A stretch of 36,406 bases of DNA from DAOUCV01 sp034432095. GTDB taxonomy: Bacteria; Chloroflexota; Dehalococcoidia; Dehalococcoidales; UBA2162. Made by a program: the position numbers and the translations under genes. Shown here piece after piece: positions 6,372-15,760 of the stretch. Numbering within the stretch: the stretch's first letter is position 1; each line of letters opens with the position of its first letter. Below the pieces are notes generated by a model that saw only the letters and a program-made list of their open reading frames with translations, made no database searches and had not been told where the DNA came from. The DNA lies in NCBI GenBank assembly GCA_034432095.1, contig DAOUCV010000036.1, forward strand, positions 1 to 36,406, given 5' to 3'.

Positions 6372-9300
6372 ACCGTCTAAAGTCTTAATCATCGGCTCGG
6401 GTCCCATCATCATCGGGCAGGCGGCGGAGTTTGACTATGCTGGCACCCAGGCATGCAAGGCAGTGCGGGAGGAGGGGGTAACTTCAGTGCTGGTCAACTC
6501 CAACCCGGCGACCATTATGACCGACCCGGGCATTGCCGATATCATCTATATTGAGCCGCTGACTGTAGAGATGCTCACTCGTATCATCGAGCGGGAGCGT
6601 CCCGATGGACTGCTGCCCACGCTGGGCGGTCAGACCGGGCTTACCCTGGCCCACGAACTGGCTGAGGCCGGCGTGCTTGATAAATACAATGTAAGGTCGC
6701 TGGGGACGCCAATACAGACCATAAGGAATGCTTCCAACCGGGAACTATTCAAAAAACTTTTGCTCAGCATTGGAGAGCCGGTGATAGAGAGTGCCAGTGC
6801 TACTACGCTGGATGAGGCAAGAAAAGCCGCCAGAGAAATAGGTTTGCCGCTGATAATCCGCCCTTCCTTCACCCTGGGGGGCACCGGCGGCGGCGTAGTT
6901 CACAACTGGGAGGAACTGGAAGCAGTGGTGACTAACGCCCTGGCGGTCAGCCCGATCCATCTGATACTGCTGGAACGCTGGGTAGGCGGCTGGAAGGAAA
7001 TAGAGTATGAGGTGATGCGGGATGCTGCCGATACCTGTATCACTGTCTGTAACATGGAGAACTTCGACCCGATGGGGGTGCATACCGGTGACAGTATCGT
7101 CGTCGCTCCAAGTCAGACGCTGACCAATAAAGAATACCAGATGCTGAGAACCGCCAGCCTCAAGATTATCCGGGCCCTGGGTGTTGAAGGTGGCTGTAAT
7201 ATCCAGTTTGCCCTAGACCCAAAAAGTGACCAATACTATGTGATTGAGGTTAATCCCCGGGTAAGCCGTAGCTCAGCCCTAGCCAGTAAAGCTACTGGCT
7301 ACCCCATTGCCCGTGTTGCTGCCAAAATAGCGGTGGGCAAGAGATTAGATGAAATTCCAAACCAGGTAACTGGTAAGACAATGGCATCTTTTGAGCCAGC
7401 ACTGGACTACGTGGTGGTCAAGATTCCTCACTGGCCGTTTGAGAAGTTTGCCTCCAGCAACCGCGCCATTGGCACCCAGATGAAAGCCACGGGCGAAGTA
7501 ATGGCTATTGACCGGTGTTTTGAGGCGGCTCTTCAGAAAGCGGTGCGCTCCCTGGAGTCTAGCAGGAGGTCACTGCTCTGGGAGGACCCCAGGTGGAAGC
7601 TGGCAACTGACATCAATTCCTATCCTCTGGAGCCTAATGACTTGAGGCTGTGGGCGATAATGGCTGCCTTAAGAAGAGGAATAGCTCCTGAAGTTATTGC
7701 CGAGCGTACCAAGATTGATGTGTGGTTTACCGTCAAGTTAAAGAACATTGTGGATATGGAAGAGACACTCCGTTCCCAACCATTGACCTCTGAGCTCTTA
7801 TGGCAGGCAAAGCGGCTCGGCTTCTCCGACGAGCAAATAGCCACCCTTACCGACCGGCTTCCCGAGCAGGTAAGGGGGCTACGCCGTAGCTGGAATATTC
7901 AACCTGTTTATAAGATTGTCGATACCTGTGCGGCTGAATTTGATGCCAGCACGCCGTATTTCTACAGCACCTACGAGCAGGAAGACGAGACAAAGCCTAG
8001 CGGAAAAAAGAAGGCTATAGTCATCGGCAGCGGCCCGATTCGTATTGGTCAGGGGATAGAGTTTGATTATTGCTGTGTCCATGCCACCTTTGCCCTGCGG
8101 GACGAAGGATACGAGACGATAATGATTAACTGTAATCCAGAAACAGTCTCCACTGACTATGATACATCAGATAAGCTGTACTTCGAGCCCTTGACAGTGG
8201 AAGATGTGTTAAACATCTATGAAAAAGAGAAGCCGGTTGGCATCATTGTTCAATTTGGCGGTCAGACACCGCTCAACATTGCTGCGGAACTTGAAAAAGC
8301 GGGGGTTAAGATATTGGGCACGTCAGTAAATTCGATAGATATTGCCTCCGACCGCGGCCGGTTCAACCAGATGATGAAGAAGTACGGTATCCCGATGCCG
8401 GAATCGGGCACCGCCCGCAGTCTTGATGAGGCGCTGGTGGTGGCAAAGCGGATTGGTTATCCACTCATAGTTCGTCCCTCCTATGTCCTCGGTGGACGGG
8501 GCATGGAGATAATCCATGACGAAGAGGAATTAAGACTGTATGTGAGTGCCGCCATCGTGGTAACGCCAGACCGCCCGATTCTCATTGAACGCTACCTGGA
8601 AAACGCTATCGAGACTGAGGCTGACGCCCTTGCCGATGGCGAGGAGGTCTTCATTCCAGCCATTATGGAGCATATCGAGTACGCTGGCGTGCATTCCGGC
8701 GATGCCGCCTGTGTCATCCCGCCGGTAAGCCTGCCCCAGAAGCACATTAATACCATAGAAGAGTATACACGGCGTATTGCCAGTGAGCTTCAGGTAGTCG
8801 GGCTTATGAACGTACAATACGCTATCTGCCAGGACGTGGTCTACGTACTGGAAGCCAATCCGCGTGCCTCCCGCACAGTCCCTCTGGTCTCAAAGGTCTG
8901 TGGCATTCCGATGGCGCGTCTGGCTACTCAGCTTATGATGGGCAAGAAAATCAAAGACCTGAACCTGAAGAAGCAGCGAATACCGCACTACGGCGTCAAG
9001 GAATCGGTCTTCCCCTTCAATATGTTCCCCGAGGTTGACCCGGTACTCAGGCCGGAAATGCAGTCCACTGGTGAAGTGCTGGGCATTGCCGATTCCTTTG
9101 GTCTGGCATTCTGGAAGGCACAGGAGTCAGTCACACCTCTCCCGACCAAAGGCACCGTCCTCATTACCGTCTCCGAACGCGACCGTCAGGCGGTAGGTCA
9201 GGTAGCCAGGTCTTTTGCCGAACTAGGGTTCAAAATCAGGGCCACGGCTGGCACACATGCGTATCTAGCCAGCCAGGGCATTTGTTCCGAGCCGATACAG

Positions 9301-9579
9301 AAACAGCACGAGGGACGGCCTAATATCACCGACGCAATAAAGAACGGGGAAATTCAGCTGGTAATCAATACCCCGTCGGGGAAACTGAGCAAGTACGATG
9401 ACTCCTACATCCGTAAGGCGGCGGTAAAATACAGGGTACCCTATATCACAACACTAGCGGCTGCCATGGCGGCCGCCAAGGGTATCGCCGCCTATCGGGA
9501 GGGTAAATCAGATGCCAGGTCTCTGCAGAGCCGCCACGCGGATATAATCGGTGCATCCTCACCGGCTTCACGCAGTTGA
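6361..9579 (+). CDS. carB: Carbamoyl-phosphate synthase large subunit
   Basis: CarB combines bicarbonate, ammonia from CarA and two ATP into carbamoyl phosphate. At 1072 residues it is full length. The two homologous ATP-grasp halves are evident: KVLIIGSGPIIIGQAAEFDY at residues 5-24 and the matching IVIGSGPIRIGQGIEFDYC near 555-575. Each half has its own glycine-rich ATP-grasp loop (RPSFTLGGTGGG and RPSYVLGGRGME). The last 130 residues form the MGS-like allosteric domain. The start ATG at 6361 overlaps the end of the preceding small gene in another frame. No frameshift or internal stop is seen. Confidence 0.97.
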   Translation: MTNKPSKVLIIGSGPIIIGQAAEFDYAGTQACKAVREEGVTSVLVNSNPATIMTDPGIADIIYIEPLTVEMLTRIIERERPDGLLPTLGGQTGLTLAHELAEAGVLDKYNVRSLGTPIQTIRNASNRELFKKLLLSIGEPVIESASATTLDEARKAAREIGLPLIIRPSFTLGGTGGGVVHNWEELEAVVTNALAVSPIHLILLERWVGGWKEIEYEVMRDAADTCITVCNMENFDPMGVHTGDSIVVAPSQTLTNKEYQMLRTASLKIIRALGVEGGCNIQFALDPKSDQYYVIEVNPRVSRSSALASKATGYPIARVAAKIAVGKRLDEIPNQVTGKTMASFEPALDYVVVKIPHWPFEKFASSNRAIGTQMKATGEVMAIDRCFEAALQKAVRSLESSRRSLLWEDPRWKLATDINSYPLEPNDLRLWAIMAALRRGIAPEVIAERTKIDVWFTVKLKNIVDMEETLRSQPLTSELLWQAKRLGFSDEQIATLTDRLPEQVRGLRRSWNIQPVYKIVDTCAAEFDASTPYFYSTYEQEDETKPSGKKKAIVIGSGPIRIGQGIEFDYCCVHATFALRDEGYETIMINCNPETVSTDYDTSDKLYFEPLTVEDVLNIYEKEKPVGIIVQFGGQTPLNIAAELEKAGVKILGTSVNSIDIASDRGRFNQMMKKYGIPMPESGTARSLDEALVVAKRIGYPLIVRPSYVLGGRGMEIIHDEEELRLYVSAAIVVTPDRPILIERYLENAIETEADALADGEEVFIPAIMEHIEYAGVHSGDAACVIPPVSLPQKHINTIEEYTRRIASELQVVGLMNVQYAICQDVVYVLEANPRASRTVPLVSKVCGIPMARLATQLMMGKKIKDLNLKKQRIPHYGVKESVFPFNMFPEVDPVLRPEMQSTGEVLGIADSFGLAFWKAQESVTPLPTKGTVLITVSERDRQAVGQVARSFAELGFKIRATAGTHAYLASQGICSEPIQKQHEGRPNITDAIKNGEIQLVINTPSGKLSKYDDSYIRKAAVKYRVPYITTLAAAMAAAKGIAAYREGKSDARSLQSRHADIIGASSPASRS

Positions 9580-9720
9580 CAGGCCGGGGCTGTTGCCGAA
9601 GTCAAGGCTACGATGAGCCAGTTTGAGCATTATTGAGTGGTCAAGGCCTCTAGGAAACGACTCTCTCCAGATGCCTGAGGGCTCAATCCAGAGCAACATT
9701 ATCTATGCGTGTTACGTGGC

Positions 9721-9804
9721 GCCTTAAACTACTTCAGAGATGAATACCCAGCTCACATTGATGAAAAAAGCGGGGACTATTTCCTAAAGCTGGGACCCCA
9801 GTAA
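9721..9804 (+). pseudogene. Remnant of a NuoF/HydB-type gene, C-terminal fragment
   Basis: Codons from 9721 read ALNYFRDEYPAHIDEKSGDY and a stop follows at 9802-9804. The core YFRDEYPAHI closely matches the end of the SLBB/cluster domain of NuoF-type proteins; the intact copy in this window has LRYFRDEYEAHI near 20200. Upstream of about 9721 the frame no longer resembles NuoF and is interrupted by a TGA at 9676-9678. The rest of this roughly 290-base spacer after carB holds no other feature I can support. The match is short but specific. Confidence 0.45.
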
Positions 9805-9871
9805 GACCCGGGAGACACACCCGCAATTTGACTAAGCTTGGTTTGCGCCTGAAGCCTAACAGCATCACTTG

Positions 9872-9880
9872 TGTTATAAT
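9872..9880 (+). promoter_or_regulatory. Extended -10 promoter, probably leaderless
   Basis: TGTTATAAT at 9872-9880 is a consensus extended -10 element (TGn-TATAAT). It ends 9 bases before the ATG at 9890, so transcription should begin at or within two to three bases of the start codon. There is no room for an SD sequence and none is seen, which points to a leaderless mRNA. No good -35 is present, as expected for an extended -10. Confidence 0.55.
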
Positions 9881-9889
9881 TGTTTCTAT

Positions 9890-10357
9890 ATGAACTATTC
9901 CAAAAGCCTGCTGCTCTACCAGGACGAGCCGGCATATGGACTGCTGTTGAAGCTGATAATTGTCGTAGCGCCTGTCATACTTCTGGCGGCAAGCATCTAT
10001 GTGCGGACGACAGGCGAAAGTATCGGCAGTCTGGTATTGTTCGTTGAGGCTTTAATTATTAGCCTCATCTTTTTTATGGTATTTCCCCGGAAATATCAGG
10101 TGTATGAAGACCACGTGCGGATAGTATTGGGAGGACCGTTCTCGGTCAGAATCGGGTTTGACAAGATCAAGACGATAGAGATTACAGATAGGCTGTCCCT
10201 CAGTGTGAATTTTACTACCAGGGTAACAAGGAACCACGTACTGATAGTGCAAAAGAAGGGACCCAGCATCGCCATTACGCCAAGAGCCAATGATTCATTT
10301 GTGGAAAATGCTAATCACGCCTTGAAACAGTGGGCAAGGACAAGCGGCAGGGGTTGA
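9890..10357 (+). CDS. Membrane protein with bacterial PH-like domain
   Basis: The 155-residue product has two membrane segments (about residues 20-41 and 48-67). A soluble C-terminal part resembles bacterial PH domains, with YQVYEDHVRIVLGG, FDKIKTIEI and the ending SIAITPRANDSFVENA. Such proteins are membrane-anchored with a cytosolic PH-like fold; their roles are mostly unknown. ATG 9890 is chosen because a consensus -10 lies immediately upstream; an in-frame TTG at 9869 would precede the likely transcription start. It is convergent with the LOG-family gene. Confidence 0.75.
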   Translation: MNYSKSLLLYQDEPAYGLLLKLIIVVAPVILLAASIYVRTTGESIGSLVLFVEALIISLIFFMVFPRKYQVYEDHVRIVLGGPFSVRIGFDKIKTIEITDRLSLSVNFTTRVTRNHVLIVQKKGPSIAITPRANDSFVENANHALKQWARTSGRG

Positions 10358-10411
10358 GTCTCCAGTTAGCATTCATAGTAGATTCAAACCAGAGAACTCG
10401 GAACCTCGGAT

Positions 10412-11089
10412 TTACTTCAGCAGAGCCTTCCTGCCGCTGACCTCCTGCTTTGTATGCCAGCTCTCTACAACTGCGACTACTTCATCAGGGTGGTCACAGA
10501 CTCGCAGCAGATAGAAATCCTTCTCTGAAATGAACTTTCTGGTCAGGACAGAATTTCTTAGCCAGTCCAGGAATCCTCTCCAGTACTCACTATCGAACAG
10601 CGCTACCGGGAATGGTTTTATTTTGAGAGTCTGAATCAAAGTTAACACCTCGGTTAACTCGTCAAGCGTTCCCAGACCGCCCGGCATGATGACAAAAGCG
10701 CTGGCATACTTCACCAGCATGACCTTGCGGACAAAGAAGTGATGAAATGTTATCGACTTTGTGGTGTAGGGATTGCCCTCCTGTGCCTCAGGCATCTCAA
10801 TATTAAGTCCTACCGAGGTAACGCCGGCTTTGAGGGCGCCCTTATTGGCTGCCTCCATCACGCCGGGTCCCCCACCGGTTATTATTGAGAAACCCTTAGT
10901 TCCAAGGCGATAGGCGATTTCCTCGGTCTGGGCATATAGCTTATCGTCGGCCGCCAGCCGGGACGAACCGTAGATGGTTACCGCCGGCTCGATACCAGAA
11001 AGATGGTCGAAGCCTTCAACGAACTCGCCTATTATCCGGAACAGGCGCCACGATTCTTCCTTGGCTAACTCATTTATTTCGTATGGCAT
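10412..11089 (-). CDS. LOG-family (TIGR00730-type) Rossmann-fold protein
   Basis: This 225-residue protein carries both signatures of the LOG family: GGGPGVMEAANKGA near residue 75 and MPGGLGTLDELTE near residue 135. The second is the PGGxGTxxE motif that binds the phosphoribosyl group. Family members often annotated as lysine decarboxylases actually cleave nucleoside monophosphates, as in cytokinin activation, and several bacterial ones act on AMP or similar nucleotides. The start at 11089 (MPYEINEL) has AAGGAGGA about 6 bases upstream; the in-frame ATG at 11110 lacks an SD. It lies 44 bases downstream of the beta-CASP nuclease gene on the same strand and may be cotranscribed. Confidence 0.88.
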   Translation of the reverse strand: MPYEINELAKEESWRLFRIIGEFVEGFDHLSGIEPAVTIYGSSRLAADDKLYAQTEEIAYRLGTKGFSIITGGGPGVMEAANKGALKAGVTSVGLNIEMPEAQEGNPYTTKSITFHHFFVRKVMLVKYASAFVIMPGGLGTLDELTEVLTLIQTLKIKPFPVALFDSEYWRGFLDWLRNSVLTRKFISEKDFYLLRVCDHPDEVVAVVESWHTKQEVSGRKALLK

Positions 11090-11133
11090 ACTATCCTCCT
11101 TATGGGTCAATTGAGAAAAGTAGTCCCCTTTTA

Positions 11134-12540
11134 TTATGTCAGAAATGTCTCGGTACCATACTCCGGCACCGCTATCTCCCAGCCAGTTTTCTCCCTCAGG
11201 AACTGCCCGAACCGCTCTGCTACCTGTGGTTCTCCGTGGACAATGAATACTCGCCTAGGGGCTCTCTTGAGATTGAAGAGCCACTGGAAAAGCTCATTTC
11301 TATCGGCGTGGGCGGAGAAGCCCTGGAGCTGGGCTATTCTCGCCCGCACCGGGTAATACTGTCCCAGTATCCTCACTCTTTTAGCCCCATCCACAATCTG
11401 TCGGCCAAGTGTCCCGCTTGCCTGGTAACCTACGAAGAGTATCGTGCTCTCCCTTCGGGAAATATTAGTTACTAGGTGATGTTTTATTCTCCCCCCGGTA
11501 CACATCCCAGAGCCAGCCACTATCATGACTGTCCCCTTTATGTGGTTGAGTGCCTTGGATTCATCTACCGTCTGAACCATTTTTAGACCGGGAAAATCAA
11601 AGGGTGAGGTCTTATGGCGCATCAGGCGGGACATTTTCTTATCGAACAATTCAGAGTGCCGCTTGAACACCTCAGTGATGCTTATTGCCATCGGGCTATC
11701 GAGAAACACCAGCAAGTGCGGTATGCGGTTCTCCATCAGTAGTCTGTTCATATAGTACAGGATTTCCTGGCTCCGTTGCAGGGTAAAGCTGGGGACAATA
11801 ATGTTGCCTCCGGCTCTCCAAGTTGAATTCACGATTTCGGCAAGGCTTTCACTTATATCTGGCGGCTCCTGGTGGGTTCTATCCCCATACGTGGACTCAA
11901 CGACTGGATAATCTATCTCCTTGAACACGCTTGGGTCTCGTAACAGTGGCTTGTCCCACCTGCCCACATCACCGGAAAAGAGTACAGTCCTGCTTTCCCC
12001 TTGTTGGCTTATCGTAATCTTTATCATGGACGAGCCAAGAACGTGACCGGCATCGTGGAAAGTCGCCTGGACTCCTTCTCCAAGTGGAATAATCTCCTCG
12101 TAGTTAACCGGAGCGAAGAAGGGAAACGAGGCTATGGCATCAGCGACAGTGTAGAGCGGGACTTCGGGGAAAGGGCCCTTTCTCTTCTCTCGCTCATGTC
12201 GTCTTCTCTTGAACTCGGCATCTTCTTCCTGAAGGTGTGCTGAGTCCAGGAGTACTATCTGGGCAATCTCTGAGGTGGCGGTAGTGCAGTAAATTCGCCC
12301 CCTGAAACCCTCGCGAACCAGTTTGGGAATCAGTCCACAGTGGTCGATATGGGCGTGAGTCAAAAGAACGGCATCCAGAGAAGAGGGTGGGAAGGAGAAG
12401 GGTTCCCAGTTCCGGTATTTAAGCTCTCTTTCCTGGTAGAGACCGCAGTCAATCAGAAGCCTGATATTGTTAGCTTCCAGAAGATATCGGGAACCGGTAA
12501 CATTATGAGCTCCACCGAAGAAACTTAGCTTGATCGACAC
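11134..12540 (-). CDS. Beta-CASP metallo-beta-lactamase-fold ribonuclease
   Basis: The 468-residue product begins with GGAHNVTGSRYLL and has the metal-binding motif THAHIDH near residue 62. Later metal-site motifs are DAGHVLGSS and SGDVG. The beta-CASP insert is followed by AGSGMCTGGRIKHHL and the C-terminal RMMBL motif GFSAHADRNEL. This is the arrangement of bacterial and archaeal CPSF-like RNases (YSH1/Ttha0252 type), which cleave RNA as endonucleases and sometimes as 5' exonucleases. The start is GTG at 12540 with a purine-rich GGGAAGAGA just upstream. It is divergent from the UroD-like gene and is followed by the LOG-family gene. Confidence 0.9.
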   Translation of the reverse strand: MSIKLSFFGGAHNVTGSRYLLEANNIRLLIDCGLYQERELKYRNWEPFSFPPSSLDAVLLTHAHIDHCGLIPKLVREGFRGRIYCTTATSEIAQIVLLDSAHLQEEDAEFKRRRHEREKRKGPFPEVPLYTVADAIASFPFFAPVNYEEIIPLGEGVQATFHDAGHVLGSSMIKITISQQGESRTVLFSGDVGRWDKPLLRDPSVFKEIDYPVVESTYGDRTHQEPPDISESLAEIVNSTWRAGGNIIVPSFTLQRSQEILYYMNRLLMENRIPHLLVFLDSPMAISITEVFKRHSELFDKKMSRLMRHKTSPFDFPGLKMVQTVDESKALNHIKGTVMIVAGSGMCTGGRIKHHLVTNISRRESTILFVGYQASGTLGRQIVDGAKRVRILGQYYPVRARIAQLQGFSAHADRNELFQWLFNLKRAPRRVFIVHGEPQVAERFGQFLREKTGWEIAVPEYGTETFLT

Positions 12541-12607
12541 TCTCTTCCCTAAGATACTAAAGTCTTGATTTATGATATCACCTAATCGCCGTGACTGCCA
12601 GTACGTA

Positions 12608-12636
12608 TTGACAATCCGGTCGATTTAGACTAATTT
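12608..12636 (+). promoter_or_regulatory. Promoter of the UroD-like gene
   Basis: A perfect TTGACA at 12608-12613 is followed after 17 bases by TAATTT at 12631-12636. The -10 is weak but the spacing is ideal and the gene starts 30 bases downstream. Confidence 0.45.
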
Positions 12637-12666
12637 CTATCAAAAATATGTTGAGGAGAATGTCAG

Positions 12667-13995
12667 ATGGTAACACATAATGCCCCGGAGAAATCTTACG
12701 AGAAGAGATTGAAGAAACTGAGGGAGGACATCGAGAGAAAAACCGGCAAGCCGCCCGAAGAGCTCTATGAGGAAAGAGAGAAAAGGCTGAGGGATGCCAT
12801 CGAGTTGAAAGAGCCGGATAGAGTGCCGGTCGTCCTGGCGACAAACTATTTTCCCCTCAGGTATGTAGGTGGGCTGACCGTTGCCGATTCATACTACAAG
12901 CACGACGCCTGGCGGGAGGCAACGAGGAAGACGATTATTGAACTGGAGCCGGATATACAGGCGGCTCAGGCGGGCGGCTCAGGCGCTGCCCTTGGGTTAC
13001 TGCAGCCGAAGCTATTCAAATGGGCTGGCGATGGCCTTGGTCCTAATTCTTTGCACCAGTTTATTGAAGGGGAACCCCTCAAAGCAGATGAATACGATTT
13101 GTTTCTCTCTGACCCTGGCGATTTTACCCTGCGCTACTATCTGCCACGGGTGTGGAAAACCTTAGAAGCCTTTGCTAAGCTTCCACCTCTGCAATCACTA
13201 TGGGGACCCTCGACAATGGCGTCGCTCTCATCTGCCTTCGCCGCTCCGGAAGTCGTCAAGGCATTTGAAGTCCTGTTCAAAGCGGGACACAAGCAGGAGA
13301 AATACCTCCAGGTAACGCGCAACTTTGATGAAGAGATGGCCAGCCTTGGTTTCCCACCCCTTTCCCACGGGATGGCAGCAGCGCCGTTTGATGCCATTTC
13401 AGACTATCTAAGGGGAATGGCCGGGACCATGCTTGACATGTACCGGAACCCGGACAAGCTTCTCCGAGCTTGTGAGATGATTTTGCCCAGGTCGATAGCG
13501 AGCGGAACGGCAACTCTCCGGAGTAAGCTAGGCAACCCGAAAAGGGTAAGCACAGCACTTCATCGAGGGTCAGACGGCTTCATGTCGCTAAAGCACTTTG
13601 AGACATTCTACTGGCCTACTTTGAAAAAACTCATATTGGCAACGACGGATATGGGGTTAGTCCATATACCCTTTTATGAAGGGGACTGGGCTCAGCGCCT
13701 GGAGTATCTCCTTGAGTTACCTAGGAAGAAGACTATCGCCCGCTTTGCCCTGACGGACCTCTCTAAAGCCAAGGAAGTCCTGGGTGGTCATACCTGTATT
13801 ATGGGCGGGGTGCCACATACCTTAATGCAGACCGGTTCTCCCCAGCAGGTGGAGGAATACTGCAAGAACCTGATTAAGACTGTCGGGAAAGGTGGAGGCT
13901 TTATCCTGACTACCAGTACCGGACTGACCCATGAAGCCAAACCAGAAAATGTCAGGGCGATGATAGAGTCCGCCAAAAAGTACGGAAGGTACTAG
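12667..13995 (+). CDS. Uroporphyrinogen decarboxylase (UroD)-superfamily protein
   Basis: The 442-residue product shows the UroD-like barrel pattern: RDAIELKEPDRVPVVL near the start and a middle region with LRGMAGTMLDMYRNPDKL. The end has GGVPHTLMQTGSPQQVEEYC and GGGFILTTSTGL. It is much longer than true haem-pathway HemE (about 350 residues) and lacks its N-terminal signature. Proteins of this branch are common in anaerobes, and several are thought to be methyltransferases that work with corrinoid proteins; no corrinoid protein gene is adjacent here. An SD-like GAGGAG lies 7 to 8 bases before ATG 12667. The gene stands alone, converging on the thiamine-diphosphate enzyme 23 bases away. Confidence 0.8.
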   Translation: MVTHNAPEKSYEKRLKKLREDIERKTGKPPEELYEEREKRLRDAIELKEPDRVPVVLATNYFPLRYVGGLTVADSYYKHDAWREATRKTIIELEPDIQAAQAGGSGAALGLLQPKLFKWAGDGLGPNSLHQFIEGEPLKADEYDLFLSDPGDFTLRYYLPRVWKTLEAFAKLPPLQSLWGPSTMASLSSAFAAPEVVKAFEVLFKAGHKQEKYLQVTRNFDEEMASLGFPPLSHGMAAAPFDAISDYLRGMAGTMLDMYRNPDKLLRACEMILPRSIASGTATLRSKLGNPKRVSTALHRGSDGFMSLKHFETFYWPTLKKLILATTDMGLVHIPFYEGDWAQRLEYLLELPRKKTIARFALTDLSKAKEVLGGHTCIMGGVPHTLMQTGSPQQVEEYCKNLIKTVGKGGGFILTTSTGLTHEAKPENVRAMIESAKKYGRY

Positions 13996-14018
13996 CCAGG
14001 AGGTCAAGACTACCGGGT

Positions 14019-15740
14019 TCATTCAATCCTAGCGTCAACCACAGCGGGTTTTCCCTGGCGTACTTGTTCAATGGCTTTTTTCAGGGCTGGCTTGAGGTCT
14101 TCAGGGTCTTCCACTAACTGACCATAGGCACCGCAAGCTCGAGCTATCAGAGCATAGTCAGGAGACGGCTTGATGTCCACACCTACCCAGACCCCGGTCT
14201 TCTCCGAAAAGCTCTCCTTACCATAAGCGCTCCGGAGGGCTCCCTTCGGAGTTTTATACGACCTGTTATTGAAGATGACACAGAGGAAGGGAGCGCGGTA
14301 AACACTTGCCGCCCAGAGGGTAGAGACAGGACTGCCAAAAATGAAAGTGCCATCGCCTACCAGGGTCACCACGGTGCTATTCGGGCTAGCCAGCTTCGCT
14401 CCCAGTGCTGCTCCAAGCGCCCATCCGAGGCTCGCACCTTCACTGGTGAAGAATGTCCCCGGGCGGGTGCGGGGGAGAGAGCGCAGCACGGCAAAGTGGC
14501 TGGTTACCACTTCCTCCACGACTATCGTGTCGTCATCTAAGACCTCACTCAGGCAATGGCAAAGCCAATCTGCGGAGATTGGTTTTTGGCTTGCTTTGCT
14601 CATAGCCAGATCTTGCCAATGCTCCCGTTGCTTTTGGTGTTCAGCCTGAAGCTGGTGAAAGCGAGCTCGAAAACGGGCTTTATCCTCAGGGCTGGCCTTC
14701 TGGCGAATTATCTGGCTCAGAATCGGGAGTGCTTTACTGGAATCACACTCAGCCAGGATGTCCGCAGCAAAACCCCACATCGGAAAACCCGGCTTAACCG
14801 TATCAATGTCAAAGTGGATGAGCCTGGCATCAGCCTTTAGGTTTGCCCGGGCGGGAATGTAAGGCACATCATGGTCAATGACAAGAACAACATCGGCATC
14901 CTTTAAATATGATTCAGCGCTGAATCCTCCACAGAGAGGATGCGTTGTCGGGAAATTCATGTAGTATTGAGAAGTAACTACCCTTGCCCCCAGAGCCTCT
15001 GCCAGTTCTACCAGTGACCCCACTGCCTGAGGATGCCGGCCCGAATAACCGGTGATTATCAGCGGCTCTTTCGCCTGTATCAGCGTTGTTGCTGCTTCTT
15101 CCAGTATGTTCATGTCTACCTGTGGTGCCGAGGCGGCAGCATGCCTGGCTACCGGGGGAATGTGTACCTCCTTCATCTTTTCCCCGAGTAAGTCCTGGGG
15201 CAGCACCAGATAGACTGGACCACAGGGCTCAGTGGAAGCTATCTGAAAGGCACGCTGCACTACCTCGGGGAGAGTCTCAGTGGAGCGTAACTCGTATTCC
15301 CACTTAACGTAGCCGCGCACCGTGCCCGACTGGTCAAGTTGCTCATGAATCCAGTGTAGTGGGAAAGGAGGTACGCCCGTTCTCTTTCCTTCCCGGCTTG
15401 AGGGAACCCTGGTCGCACAAATAACAACACCGGCTCGCCCACGCTGAGCGTTAAGCAAAGCCCCTCCCAATTGTAGGGTACCCAGGGCTAAATGCACCAG
15501 AACTACCTGTGGCTTTCCCGAGACCATGAAATACCCATGAGCCGCGGACAGGGCGACAAACTCGTGAAGGCTGAGTATGACGTCCGGAGCTCGCTTACCC
15601 AGGGCTTTGAACTTAGATAAGGCCTCTTGAATAGAGACAGAAGCTGTCCCCGGGTTCAGGAAGATATAATCTACCCGGTTGGCATTCAATAGCTCGATGA
15701 ATGCCTCTCCACCTTCGTCTACAGATACTATGTTCTCCAT
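14019..15740 (-). CDS. Thiamine-diphosphate-dependent enzyme (acetolactate synthase/benzoylformate decarboxylase-like)
   Basis: This 573-residue protein has the three-domain layout of the pyruvate decarboxylase-like family. The N-terminal PYR domain carries the proton-relay glutamate E60 in LSLHEFVALSAAHGY. A middle domain follows, and the C-terminal PP domain has the cofactor motif VGDGTFIFGS leading to IFNNRSYKT. It would act on a 2-oxo acid, by decarboxylation or carboligation, but the active-site residues do not let me name the substrate. It is 20 bases downstream of a double-cupin gene on the same strand, so the two probably work together. AGGTGA shortly before ATG 15740 supports the start. 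There is no regulatory ACT-type subunit nearby, which argues against a biosynthetic acetolactate synthase. Confidence 0.85.
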   Translation of the reverse strand: MENIVSVDEGGEAFIELLNANRVDYIFLNPGTASVSIQEALSKFKALGKRAPDVILSLHEFVALSAAHGYFMVSGKPQVVLVHLALGTLQLGGALLNAQRGRAGVVICATRVPSSREGKRTGVPPFPLHWIHEQLDQSGTVRGYVKWEYELRSTETLPEVVQRAFQIASTEPCGPVYLVLPQDLLGEKMKEVHIPPVARHAAASAPQVDMNILEEAATTLIQAKEPLIITGYSGRHPQAVGSLVELAEALGARVVTSQYYMNFPTTHPLCGGFSAESYLKDADVVLVIDHDVPYIPARANLKADARLIHFDIDTVKPGFPMWGFAADILAECDSSKALPILSQIIRQKASPEDKARFRARFHQLQAEHQKQREHWQDLAMSKASQKPISADWLCHCLSEVLDDDTIVVEEVVTSHFAVLRSLPRTRPGTFFTSEGASLGWALGAALGAKLASPNSTVVTLVGDGTFIFGSPVSTLWAASVYRAPFLCVIFNNRSYKTPKGALRSAYGKESFSEKTGVWVGVDIKPSPDYALIARACGAYGQLVEDPEDLKPALKKAIEQVRQGKPAVVDARIE

Positions 15741-15760
15741 GTCACCTGATTTCCTGGGGG

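Noticed and set aside
9676..9678. TGA in the NuoF-like remnant as a possible selenocysteine codon
   Set aside because: NuoF has no selenocysteine at this place, the upstream frame does not resemble NuoF, and I see no SECIS-like hairpin just after it.
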